From Gracilaria gracilis (lineage: Eukaryota; Rhodophyta; Florideophyceae; Gracilariales; Gracilariaceae): 64,000 nucleotides of DNA. Location: NCBI GenBank assembly GCA_030374805.1, contig JARGSG010000144.1, positions 19,194 through 83,193 on the forward strand, in the 5' to 3' direction. A model generated the notes under the pieces. It was not told where the DNA came from and did not search any database. It saw nothing but the letters and a program-made list of their open reading frames with translations. Below, piece after piece: positions 11,862-20,792 of the stretch. A program made the position numbers and the translations under genes. Within the stretch, counting starts at the first letter, position 1. Every line of letters starts with the position of its first letter.

Positions 11862-12719
11862 AAGCATTGTTATTACTAGTACCAAAAACTGTTCAAACGC
11901 TTACCAGGAAGGTACAACCAGAAGAAGCATTCCGCCAGGGTACGTCCAAGAAGCGGTAGCGCTAAAGATGGAGGCATCGTTATACGCGCGCCATTTCACA
12001 CGGGCAATGCGCGCGCGCGGCACACGCGCGAACCGGAACGGTGGAAACATTCAAAAAATTGTATCTTTTTATTTGTCGAGGTCTATGCGCGCTGTCCGTG
12101 GCGCGCCGTGCCGAGTAACCGATTCGGTTTACACTATTGTGTGTAGGGAGCGAGCAACAGCAACGTCAAAAAATCTAAGTATTTTGACCGTGCCGCGCTC
12201 CCGAATCGGCCATTCTCAGCCTCTGCAACCGCTTGGTTCTCGAGATACAGACCAAAAGGGTTTTCTGCGTTTTCACTACCATATGGAGGAGTAATTCCCA
12301 GGCCGAATATTTTGATTCGCCTTGCAAGTAACCTCCGGGGTAAAACACCGCACGTGCGCCCATGCATGGTAAGAGGCCATGCAGAACCATCCTGGTACAT
12401 TGCTGGCCGCCACGCGCGAGCGCGTGGCACGTCACCTCACCTCACGGGAAGGCGAAACCGCTCGCTGCCCCGCGCGGAGGCGAAGCGGCGTACCATCATG
12501 GTGAATCCATACTACGAGCACGCAAATGTAGCTCCGGATGGAACCAATTTACCCACCGTGGTACGCTGGTCGAAGGAAGGGGGAGGGGAGTTGTTTTCCC
12601 GCTTCCTCCCTCGCCTCGGAATGCACCTCTATGGAAATTGGAACCTAACATGGAAACGCATAACTTTTAACTTTACTGAAAGAGCAATACCAACAGGGAT
12701 GCAGAAGGGGAGATAGGAA
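11862..12719. other. Non-coding spacer of element B between pol and antisense gene
   Basis: Runs of CGCG-rich sequence (around 11985-12025) and short open frames on both strands, none with motifs. Pol (plus) and the antisense gene (minus) converge on this spacer. Confidence 0.5.
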
Positions 12720-14823
12720 TCAACCAGATGGGTGAATCGCAAAGTGAGGCCCCGAGGACCCTGCAGCTGAGGATCCCCGACCCGGAGTGGTGTTCTGATG
12801 GGCTCCCGGCCAAGGCTGGAAGAGATGAGCCTCGCCTGGAGCCTGGCTAGGTGCGCTATTATGACACACGGGGGTACTAGTAGGCACGCTGACGCCTGGC
12901 ATTACGTCGGGACCCATCCGAGGTGGCGCGCTCGCCTGCGCAACCGACGGAGGTACTGACGACCCGGTGTGGAGTGGAGCCTGCGGAGCGGCGAGAAGGC
13001 CGGGGTTCAGGCTAGCGCCAAATAGGGGATCCTCCAAAGGGTTTGTAGGCGTCGGGCCCATAGCCGTCGCTTCGCTAGGCCTGCCACCTGGTTGGTAGCC
13101 ATCTGGTAGAGCTCGACCTGGAACCGGTTCCGGAACTCACGAATTTGGGAAAAGGATCGCATGTACTGTGCTGGACGATGCAGGATGCTTTCCAGAAGGG
13201 AAAGAGCTTCGACCACAGAGGTAGGACCCGTCCGCTGGAAGTTCACCACGTAGGCTTGGCGGACAAGAGCCATTAAATCTGAAATAGCCTGGGAGTCCAC
13301 CTGAGGGGGATCAGGCGCCGCAGCCACAGCCATGACCCCCCCGAGGATAGCCCGCGGAGGCCCATCAACCCTTGTGGTACTGAGAAGAAGAGAAGTTACA
13401 CCAGTATGGGCAGGCGTGTTGCGTCCCTCCGGAGCGGGAGTAGGCGCTGAAGTGACCACAGGGTAGCTGCTGGCGATTCTACCACGGTTGTAAATGGTCC
13501 GGGACTCCCTGAAGTCCCTTGATCAGTCGGTGCCCCGGGGTAGCCTTGCTCGACGCGGGGCACGACCTTCCAGGACACGGGATCGAAAACTTCCCACCCC
13601 TGCTTGGGTCCCCACGGAAAACTCTCCACTTGGGTGAGCAAAGACTCCAATTGCTCAATGGAGTAATCCGTACCTGCCACAATGGTTCCGAGTCCGAACT
13701 GTTGGATGTCGCGAATGACCCTCGGGGGAATGAAGAACATACGACCAGGAGGCTGAACACCATCACGGTAAATCTGGGCTTCGCGAGAACGGCAGTCCCA
13801 GTCAATACCATCACGGGCAGCCTGCAGAGCCAGGACGGCCACCAGTATGGCCCACTCTGCGAGGGAAATCGACCAAATGAGGTAATACCGATCGTGGTTA
13901 CGGGTGATGTAGCTCCCGAAATAGGCCAATACCGGTGGGGTTGGGACGCTAAGCAACATCGGGACTTCATAGACATTCCACCACTCAGGTCGGGATACAT
14001 ACCATGAGGTTTTTCCTTTATTAGGTTGAGAGAAGAACTCCACATTGTGGAACCCATGCATGACGCGGTTGAAGCTAGACCGGGTGCGGATGCGAGCCTT
14101 GGTGGCGGCATCCACACCACACCTACGGCGGTTGGTCCAATGGATGGTATTGTACGGACGGTCAAAACACACCAAATGTGGAGAAGCCGCGAGGTATTGC
14201 TGTGGAAGAGATTCATATTGACAGATCTTCACCACCAGACGTCGGTAATAATGGAGCTCCAGTTCGATACGGACGTACGGCAAGTCGCTATGATACAGCG
14301 GGGGATTGAAATACCTCATTGGTGTGTGCCGCTGGCGACTTTCGTAGCACTCCAGCCAACCCTGACGAGGTTGAGATTCCTTATCTCGACCGTGAAGCGT
14401 CTGCGGAACCGAGCGGAGACGTTCACAGTCCCAACGAAACAAACCCAAGTAGGTATCCAGAGTCGGACGTCGCAAAACGCCGGGAAGCGATGTGTTCCCC
14501 GGCGCCACGGGCCAGTACCGACGGTACAGCGTCGCTTGCGAAACCATTCTTGGATCGATCCCGAAGGTACCATGTTGGGAAACGTTTCAGTCGGCCGTGC
14601 TGAACGTCTCCAAACCATAATAGGAAATACCAAGAGGAATCTTGGGCTCCGGACCATACGGGTCTTGGATCCCTTCGTGAATCTCTTGAGGATGATGTGA
14701 AGAAGACTGAACCGGCTGGCTTCGAAAACCTTTTTGGATGCGATTGTGATACAACGCAGCACCCCGAGAACCAGACTTGGCAATGCGGCTTCCGCGGCCG
14801 CGCGAAGGACCGGCACCCGACAT
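12720..14823 (-). pseudogene. Antisense gene of element B (novel family), broken
   Basis: This is a long minus-strand gene inside a plus-strand retrotransposon. It starts MSGAGPSRGRGS (ATG 14823-14821), the same Met-Ser-Gly start as the intact homologue at 20789-22546 in element C. One in-frame TGA (14589-14587) and two frameshifts (13459-13396 and near 13030) break about 700 codons. Shared blocks with C include EWW..YEVP followed by PPVLAYFGSYI, IWSISLAEWAI, FFIPPRVIRDI and a helical segment ISDLMALVRQAY near the C terminus. The last 100 residues are Pro/Ala/Ser-rich. I recognise no known domain. Conservation across two divergent retrotransposon families argues it was once a functional protein. 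Confidence 0.75.
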
Positions 14824-15689
14824 GGTGTGATGAGTACCGCGAGGGAGTGGTTGAGACGGCGAGCATTCGACCGCAGGGGTGAACCGAATTGGGTTTTTGT
14901 CCACAATAGGTGAATCACCAGAGCTGATGCTCAAAACCTCCACCCGTTCGGGGCTCCATGCTGGTTCAACCATTAAAGTATTGGCATTGGTCGCCGATGG
15001 CGCGCCGTCCCTTGGGGTTACCTCGTCCAGTTGACCAACATGGGAACCGACAATCGCCGTGTACTGCTACGGGTGCGAGCTCGCACGCTGGTACCAGGGC
15101 TACACATGTGGTTCAGATAAGATTCGGGGGTCACCATAAACGGATTCAACCTTGTCGGTCGGACGAGAAGCCACGGCGGCGCGAGCCAGCATAGACAAAC
15201 CGCAAGGGGTACGAAGGTAACCAGAAGGGAGAACGGTGGAACAACCTCGAAGGAGTCTGCGGCAGCGCCTCGAAGGGACGGAGACGGAACCTGAAGGGTA
15301 CAGCGCGACAAGCCACAACCAAGGGGGCGCCAAAATCCTGCACGGTACAGCCCGCACAGGAGCGCAAAGCTGCACCGCGTACCTCAATGGGTGCGACGAC
15401 GCGGAGTAGTCGATCGAAGCCCTGAATCCGTTAAAATGTATGCAGACGCGGGCTGGTAGTCGAACCTCGAAGGCGCACAATGGGCGCGCGTCGCGCCCGA
15501 AACCACGAATGGGGAAGGAAAAGCCGCTGACGGTAATGACCCAAATGGTGAATTGACACGCGCCGTATCGCAGAGCGAGCACGACGCACGGTGCGAAATG
15601 GCACGAGGACTGCGCTGTCGACCAAGGGGGTACGACGATGCAACCGACTTGGGGAGAGGATCTAGGAGCCACGAGGGCGTGGCTCAGTG
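14824..15689 (-). other. Leader region upstream of the antisense gene of element B
   Basis: GC-rich DNA between the antisense start codon and the LTR. Long minus-strand open frames (15723-15100) are present, but their composition (Arg/Pro/Cys/Ser) looks like GC-rich shadow coding and element C has only about 230 bp here. It may be an untranslated leader or intron of an antisense transcript. Confidence 0.4.
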
Positions 15690-15700
15690 TAGGAAGGGGG
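15690..15700 (+). other. 3' polypurine tract of element B
   Basis: TAGGAAGGGGG, two bases before the 3' LTR, the standard place for plus-strand DNA priming in LTR retrotransposons. Confidence 0.8.
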
Positions 15701-15702
15701 TC

Positions 15703-16077
15703 TGTAGTACAATGAGACCTCAATGGGTTGGTCCCACGTGGGCGTACTGGTGCGCATGGGATATTGGCGTCGGTGCACCTTGTACATATTATGGTGCACC
15801 TCGCCTTCCCTCTCGGGTATTGTAAAGTTAGGCAACACTAGGGCAGTAACTTATACCATCTTGGTCACTTGCTACTCTATTACTATTCAGGTTCTACCGC
15901 GCGTCCACGTCTACTACTGTACACCTACACGGTGTAGACTAGTTGCCCCGCCGTTTGCCCCTGCGTGTTTCAGGTGCCCTACTACCATATTGGTTGTGTG
16001 TTTTTCCCCTTTAGGTTGAGCCCTCGCGCGCTGTCTCTACCAGGCGGACCCCACACCTTATCGGTATTTGTACGACA
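15703..16077 (+). repeat. 3' LTR of element B
   Basis: A 375-bp LTR, TGTAGTAC...TACGACA, almost the same as the LTR of element D but lacking a 134-bp internal segment (57468-57601 in D). It holds two copies of the palindrome GGTGCACC (15772-15779 and 15793-15800) on both sides of the position that is TATATATT in D and TACATATT here. Confidence 0.9.
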
Positions 16078-16903
16078 AGTAACGCAAAGTAAAGCGCTTA
16101 CGGCAGTTGGCTAATGTGTTTCGCGGCGGTTGCAGGTCGTTAAATGCGGGTATCGGTAGCAACGATAGCCAAATCAATTGCTAGCGGCAATGCAACAGCA
16201 TCCAGCGGCGATGTTGCAATAGAAACGAGCGGCGGGTTACGATGGCGGTCGTGGTAGCACAGCAGTTGCAAGCGGCGCGGTAAGTCCGCGGCGGTAGAAA
16301 CAGCAGCCGACAGTGGTGTGCTAAGTTAGAGGCGGTGATACAAGCGGTAATCGCTAGATTGACGTAATATTTGCGTCGGGACTACTTGGCCGACTAACGT
16401 AAAATGTTGGAGAAGTACAGCAGTCGTGTGAAGGTGATTATGGGTGTAACGGCCGTGAGGCAGATGGTGGGCGTAGATGCTGTGGCAGGCATGGGCGTGA
16501 AGGAAGTGAGAGGGTTGGTGAGCGTGGCGGCGGTGGCAGGGGTGGGCGTGAAGGCGGTAGGAGAGATGATGCGGGTGACGGTGGTGGGAAGGATGATGCG
16601 CTAGGCCGCAGTAGCGGTCGGCAGCTTCCTGGGCAGTGGGATCATCCAAGAATTGAGCACTGTTACACTCCAGTACTTCTGATCCAACCAAATGCAGCGT
16701 AATGGCAGCCAACGACTGAGGACATATACGTCAGTTTGACGTAATGAAGTGGGTTCACAGGAGCTGCTACACCACAATACTTCGGTCTGGTGTGTGAGTT
16801 ATGCGTCTTCCTTTTCTTTTACTTCATAATGATTGCCAACCATGTCTACCTCAAATAAGTTTTGCGCTTTCCTACCATCAATGTTTTCGTCAAGGTTGAA
16901 TGA
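16078..16903. repeat. GC-rich low-complexity stretch, no gene
   Basis: From about 16090 to 16330 the sequence is a loose mix of GCGGY and GGTAGCAAC-type words, and 16440-16600 is a degenerate array of GTGGGCGTGAAGG-like units of 15-20 bp. The minus strand of this array gives a long His/Arg/Pro open frame (16712-16326), which I read as a by-product of the repeat. Its function is unknown. Confidence 0.5.
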
Positions 16904-16906
16904 ACC

Positions 16907-18101
16907 ATGCGTTTTGAAAACCTTCACCGTCACGTTCTTGCCGTTCTCGTTCAAGCCGTTGTCATGCAGTTGTATTGCAGCTTAGCGGTGGTCCACGAAA
17001 AACGCTGGCAGAGGCGCATAACAAGATCAACCAAATTCAAGCGCTCGGGAATCCGTCGCCCAGTAGTCACCAAATTAAGTTCCCCATGGAATGTTATTAT
17101 CTCTTGCGGATCGAACGATGATTTCTGTACAGCCTTAAGCGTGAATAGAACAGTGTTCTCAGATATATTGCTACCTCATTACACAAATTTTCGTCAAACC
17201 GTGCCCAACTGGTCATCGTACAAACGAACGACATCTAGTAAGGGACGGAAACCTCTTCTTGGTACAGTTGATCTTTTAGGAATGGCAATTTGGTACATCC
17301 GAACAAGAGATACGATGTACATGCTGTCGCCTATATTCGGTGTTGTGCCGTCTTCAGTAAGCGATTGGCTTTCATACGGAATTCAGCTCCTTAGAACTCT
17401 ACTTTCCTCTGGGAAAATCCCAGATGCTCGTATCACTTGCCCCAGTTTCGATGAAATCGAAGCAAGTGCGCAGCAGCTTCGTAAGTCCAAACCAGAAACC
17501 GCGGAACTCTTGAAAGGGGTATTGCTGTGACTGATGGAGGACGGTTTGATTGTGTTTCGTACAATGACCTCGATATTCAAAATGCATACTTTAAAGGCTA
17601 TACACAAAATGTAGAAGTCACCAACCTGTTTGTTTGGAACTTTTTCGGAGAGATAATTCACGCTGCAGTTAACTAACCTGGTTCATGGCACGACAGCAAA
17701 CTGGCAGGAGTTTCAGGGTTGTATTGGCCTCGACTTGATGACTCCCAAACGCCAGTAGGGTATCGCATTCTGGGTGACACGGTGACACGGCTTTCTGCAA
17801 CAACATGGATGTAACTAACGGAAAGGTACTGCGATGTAGAAAGGCAAACGAAGTGCCACCATACAAAGAACGATTTGTAATGGACATTATAGATGTCCTT
17901 TTACAGTCGGTGTACCCATCTAGGCGTCAAACGGCAGAATGGGGAGTCGGCACACTGAAACTCCCGTTCAGAAGGTTGCAGTCTGTATTACCCGGCGATT
18001 CCGCTAGAAGATTCGACATCATTTCGGTTTGCTGCCACATGATGAATCTTCGTACCCGAACCATGAGACATAATCAGATTCGAAGCCTATACTGCAGTTG
18101 A
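16907..18101 (+). pseudogene. PIF/Harbinger-type DDE transposase, decayed
   Basis: The N-terminal 207 codons (to 17530) include the helix-turn-helix-like region GTVDLLGMAIWYIRTRDTMYMLSPIFGVVPSSVSDWL. One base shifts the frame near 17514. The next frame carries AVTDGGRFDCVSYND (first Asp) and FKGYTQNVEVTNLFVW, then a TAA at 17674-17676 replaces a residue of the NxPGSWHDS motif. The frame goes on to RILGDTV (second Asp) and shifts again near 17800 into the last block, YPSRRQTAEWGVGTLKLPF (catalytic Glu), CHMMNLRTR and HNQIR. This D, D, E order and spacing is that of DDE_Tnp_4 transposases of the Harbinger group, which cut and paste DNA transposons. At least three lesions make it inactive. Confidence 0.8.
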
Positions 18102-18119
18102 TCTTCCTTGCAGATGTGG

Positions 18120-18896
18120 TCACTCGAGTTTTGAACTGGATTCTGCTGTAGTGAGATCATTACTTTTCAGCAGTTCTGCGAGAGCAGCTTTCACCTCTTG
18201 GCGAACAAGGGAGACTGGGTTCTGAAGATTAATGGTATTACAAGCTTGCATCTCTTCGCGGATGATATTCCGAATATTGCCAGTACTGTCACTGGGGCAT
18301 TTTGTTCCATGTTTCATTTCCTCATTTGGAGCTGTGAGCCATTTAACCATGTCGGAAATACTTTGAGACGTCTGTTCCATTTGCTTCACTATTTGTTGTT
18401 GGAATCCCTTTACTACAGGAAGACCGGTAGGCCCAATACTTCGTTTGTTTTTTCTTTCGCCCATCACGCCGATTGTTTCACGAGCATTTTGCAACTCTGC
18501 TGCCGAAGGATTACCATTATCATCATGTGGGCCGAGAACAGCCGCCATTTCTTTCGCTTGTATGTCTCGATTGATATGTTTCGCGCGTCGTACCAGTGGA
18601 GGACATAAACGGTCACCTGTCTTTTTTCGGACGTGAACTAGACGCTCAAACTTGTCTTTCAAACTATGGGCACTACGCTCTTGAAGTTCGTCAATTTGTG
18701 CTTGGCGGTTGTACTCTTGAGCTACACGCGCCCATATGTTAGGGCCCGTCGGCTCAAGTTGTGCAACAATGCCAAGCAAAAAACTTGTCTCGTATGCGGA
18801 GTAGTTGGTTGCACCACTCCTGGATCTCTTCGGAGGGTTTGGTCCAAGTTGTTTCGTGTCAGTACTGCGAGATCGTTTTTGTGCTTTCTTCTTCAC
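18120..18896 (-). CDS. Myb/SANT-like DNA-binding protein, Harbinger partner
   Basis: A 258-residue basic protein, intact, transcribed toward the transposase. The N terminus has a nuclear-localisation-like KKKAQKRSRS. Residues about 30-105 resemble a Myb/SANT or trihelix domain: YSAYETSFLLGIVAQLEP, then WARVAQEYNRQ and LKDKFERLVHVRKKTGD. The C-terminal half is charged, with likely helices. PIF/Harbinger transposons usually encode such a Myb-like protein, which binds the transposon ends and helps bring in the transposase. I take this as the second gene of the element holding the decayed transposase at 16907. I could not find convincing terminal inverted repeats. A stand-alone host gene is possible. 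Confidence 0.65.
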   Translation of the reverse strand: MKKKAQKRSRSTDTKQLGPNPPKRSRSGATNYSAYETSFLLGIVAQLEPTGPNIWARVAQEYNRQAQIDELQERSAHSLKDKFERLVHVRKKTGDRLCPPLVRRAKHINRDIQAKEMAAVLGPHDDNGNPSAAELQNARETIGVMGERKNKRSIGPTGLPVVKGFQQQIVKQMEQTSQSISDMVKWLTAPNEEMKHGTKCPSDSTGNIRNIIREEMQACNTINLQNPVSLVRQEVKAALAELLKSNDLTTAESSSKLE

Positions 18897-19573
18897 GGGG
18901 CGGTTTGTTGTGTGATTGTGCTTGGTTCACCTACAGGAATTCTGTTGATTTTTCTGCTCTCTGTTTGAGCCAGGGTCTAAAGTGAATGGCAGTAAACTCA
19001 TATTTCATATACACTGAGATATTTGAATACAGGAAAGACGCTACATAAAGATGTTGAAGCGATGTTTGTTCTACCGACCACAACGTTGGTTTGGCAAAAC
19101 CTAATGCAGCCAAGATGGGAAGTGGACGTGTTGCTTCTTGGTTTGCATGGTAATTTAAGTACGCTCGGAGATATGGAAAGCTTTCTGTTTGCTGCACTGT
19201 CAGTGGCGGTCCTGATTTGAGGTTAAGTCCCCCTGTAGTAGTGTCGCAGTGTTAAATTCTTGGATGCTCCCAATTACTCTGACGTAATTGCAACTTATCA
19301 TTCTCGCACAAAATTGGTCTTCTATCAATACGCATAGTTTTGAATTGCGCATCATACGAAATATGTCAAACACACAGACGTGAATTTAGGTTTACTACAT
19401 ATCTCAATTCTGTTCCCTAACATACAAAGTTTGCTCTTCTACAGTGTCAGCAGTCATCTCTCATTGTAAATTAAATTGTAGAAGACTACATCTTTAGTAG
19501 ATTTCTATCGCTTTAGTAAAGAAGTACTCCCGACGACCTTTTACAGCCCCGAGAGTACCGATTTGTTGTTTGT
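18897..19573. other. Intergenic, nothing recognised
   Basis: Mixed-composition DNA with short open frames only. It probably contains the upstream part, possibly with an intron, of the transposase gene whose coding piece starts at 19574. Confidence 0.4.
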
Positions 19574-19703
19574 GAGCACCCTTTGCTTCCTCCATTATCA
19601 ATTCCCAACATGCTAAATCTGCGCTGGCATACATTGATGAAGTACAAGACGCCGACAAGCAAGCCTTAGAGAAGTATGCAGGAGACAACTACAGTGACTC
19701 AGA
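19574..19703 (+). pseudogene. Second DDE transposase gene, 5' fragment before element C
   Basis: The frame is open after a TGA at 19573-19575 and reads LAYIDEVQDADKQALEKYAG, then DNYSDSD, before it meets the LTR of element C. No ATG is in frame, so the true start is either upstream through an intron or lost. The frame continues correctly at 31118 on the other side of element C, once one copy of the 5-bp target duplication is removed. This shows that the retrotransposon landed inside an open coding frame. Confidence 0.7.
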
Positions 19704-20556
19704 TGTGGAGCAACGCCTTTGGCGGGAAAAGCGCAGGCTCACGAAGACGTTCGGAATCTTCCCCTCGACAGGGCAGCACAGCGAACGGAGCACTCCGGGA
19801 ATGACACAGCTAAGCCGGGTGTAAATTCGAGGTCAAACCGTCACGACAAGCGTCGGAGCGTTAGGCTGATTAGTAGTCGGTGGAGATCCACGTGTTCACA
19901 CGGTCACGAGATGAGTCCTCGAAAGAGAGTAGCACGGCAACGACAAGGTGTCGGAAACGGGCCACTGAGAACAGGGCAAAAAGGCAAACCCAAAAAAGGG
20001 GAGAAAGCAAACCACCAGAGTGGGGAAAAAGAGAGAGAACAAAGCAAACCCAATACAGGGGCGAGTATACGACAATAGGTCGGAACGAGACACACAAATA
20101 GTGGTTATACTCTGAGCGCCACAAGGGTGGGTAACTATACGTGAACAACGCGGTCGTCACTTCCACTTGGAGGTGAACAGTCCGCGAAGGCGTGATAGTT
20201 AGAGCCAGAAGCCCTTGCTTGGCAAGGGGAAATTTACTTGGGGGAGCGATGCTCAACCCTCTAAGTACTGAGCTCGGCGCACCACTGACAGTGGGTGCGC
20301 CGGGCAAAATAATCTATAAAATATCTGAGTAAATACAGCAATGCTGGGTGCACTGCCTCCGGCATATCCGTGCTACACGTGTGCTAGTCACACCCGCTAA
20401 GCGGCGCCTCGAGCCGTGCAATCCACGTGTACATGTGTGGAAATTACCTCGGCGAGGCGACACGCTAATAGCGGTGTAGCTCATATATATCTACTAACGC
20501 ATGATGCGGAAATTAACTAAGTACCTCAAATCGCCTCCAAGGAGTGTTGTCCTTCA
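19704..20556 (-). repeat. 3' LTR of element C (853 bp)
   Basis: Plus-strand TGTGGAGCAACG...GTCCTTCA. It holds a GC-rich near-perfect hairpin (20275-20302), TATAAAATA in plus orientation (20315-20323) and, near the inner end, an ATATATAT run that reads the same on both strands. It lies upstream of the antisense gene at 20789 and could drive it. Confidence 0.95.
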
Positions 20557-20558
20557 TA

Positions 20559-20570
20559 TCCCCCTCCTTA
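20559..20570 (-). other. 3' polypurine tract of element C
   Basis: Minus-strand TAAGGAGGGGGA, two bases before the 3' LTR (element orientation). The same 12-mer recurs inside the element at 23832-23821 and 27012-27001. Confidence 0.8.
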
Positions 20571-20591
20571 AGAGTGAGCTACGCCGTCGCG

Positions 20592-20792
20592 ATGGCGGGT
20601 CGAACTCCCAACCGTAAGCAGAAAAGCGCATCCCCCAAGTCTTCGCCATCTCGCCTCGCGAAGATCAAGTCACTACCATTCGACAGTGCAAACCTCGCTC
20701 CAGCGACGATCAACCCTGTTCACTACAGTCTTCAACTCGCTCTCGCGGTCGTACTACCAACCTTCCCGTTCCTCAAGCGCCTCGCGCGATGA
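20592..20792 (+). CDS. Short basic ORF overlapping the antisense gene start
   Basis: A 66-codon frame beginning MAGRTPNRKQKSASPKSSPS, very basic at first and hydrophobic at its end. Its TGA overlaps the ATG of the antisense gene in the four bases ATGA (20789-20792). It may be an upstream open frame that controls translation of the antisense gene by termination and reinitiation, or an exon fragment. No counterpart can be recognised in element B, so a chance frame is possible. Confidence 0.3.
   Translation: MAGRTPNRKQKSASPKSSPSRLAKIKSLPFDSANLAPATINPVHYSLQLALAVVLPTFPFLKRLAR

Larger units (their letters stand above)
7558..16077 (+). mobile_element. Ty3/Gypsy element B (family 1), 5'-truncated
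   Basis: Similarity to element D begins abruptly at 7558 (GTGAATTGGAAGG, as at 60247), so the 5' LTR, primer site and gag are missing. What follows is protease, reverse transcriptase, RNase H, integrase and a chromodomain tail (to 11825). Then comes non-coding DNA, a long antisense gene (14823-12720), a leader region, a polypurine tract and the 3' LTR (15703-16077). Protein-coding parts are nearly the same as in D, but with nonsense codons at about 8548, 8689, 9007 and 10839 and frameshifts near 7890 and 10507. Direct flanking repeats cannot be assessed because the left end is lost. Confidence 0.9.

Noticed and set aside
15100-15723. 207-codon minus-strand frame next to the element B LTR
   Set aside because: GC-rich shadow-type composition, no counterpart in element C, and it runs into the LTR. 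Left as a leader region.
16326-16712. 128-codon minus-strand His-rich frame
   Set aside because: It is made by the degenerate 15-20 bp repeat array at 16440-16600; composition explains it without a gene.
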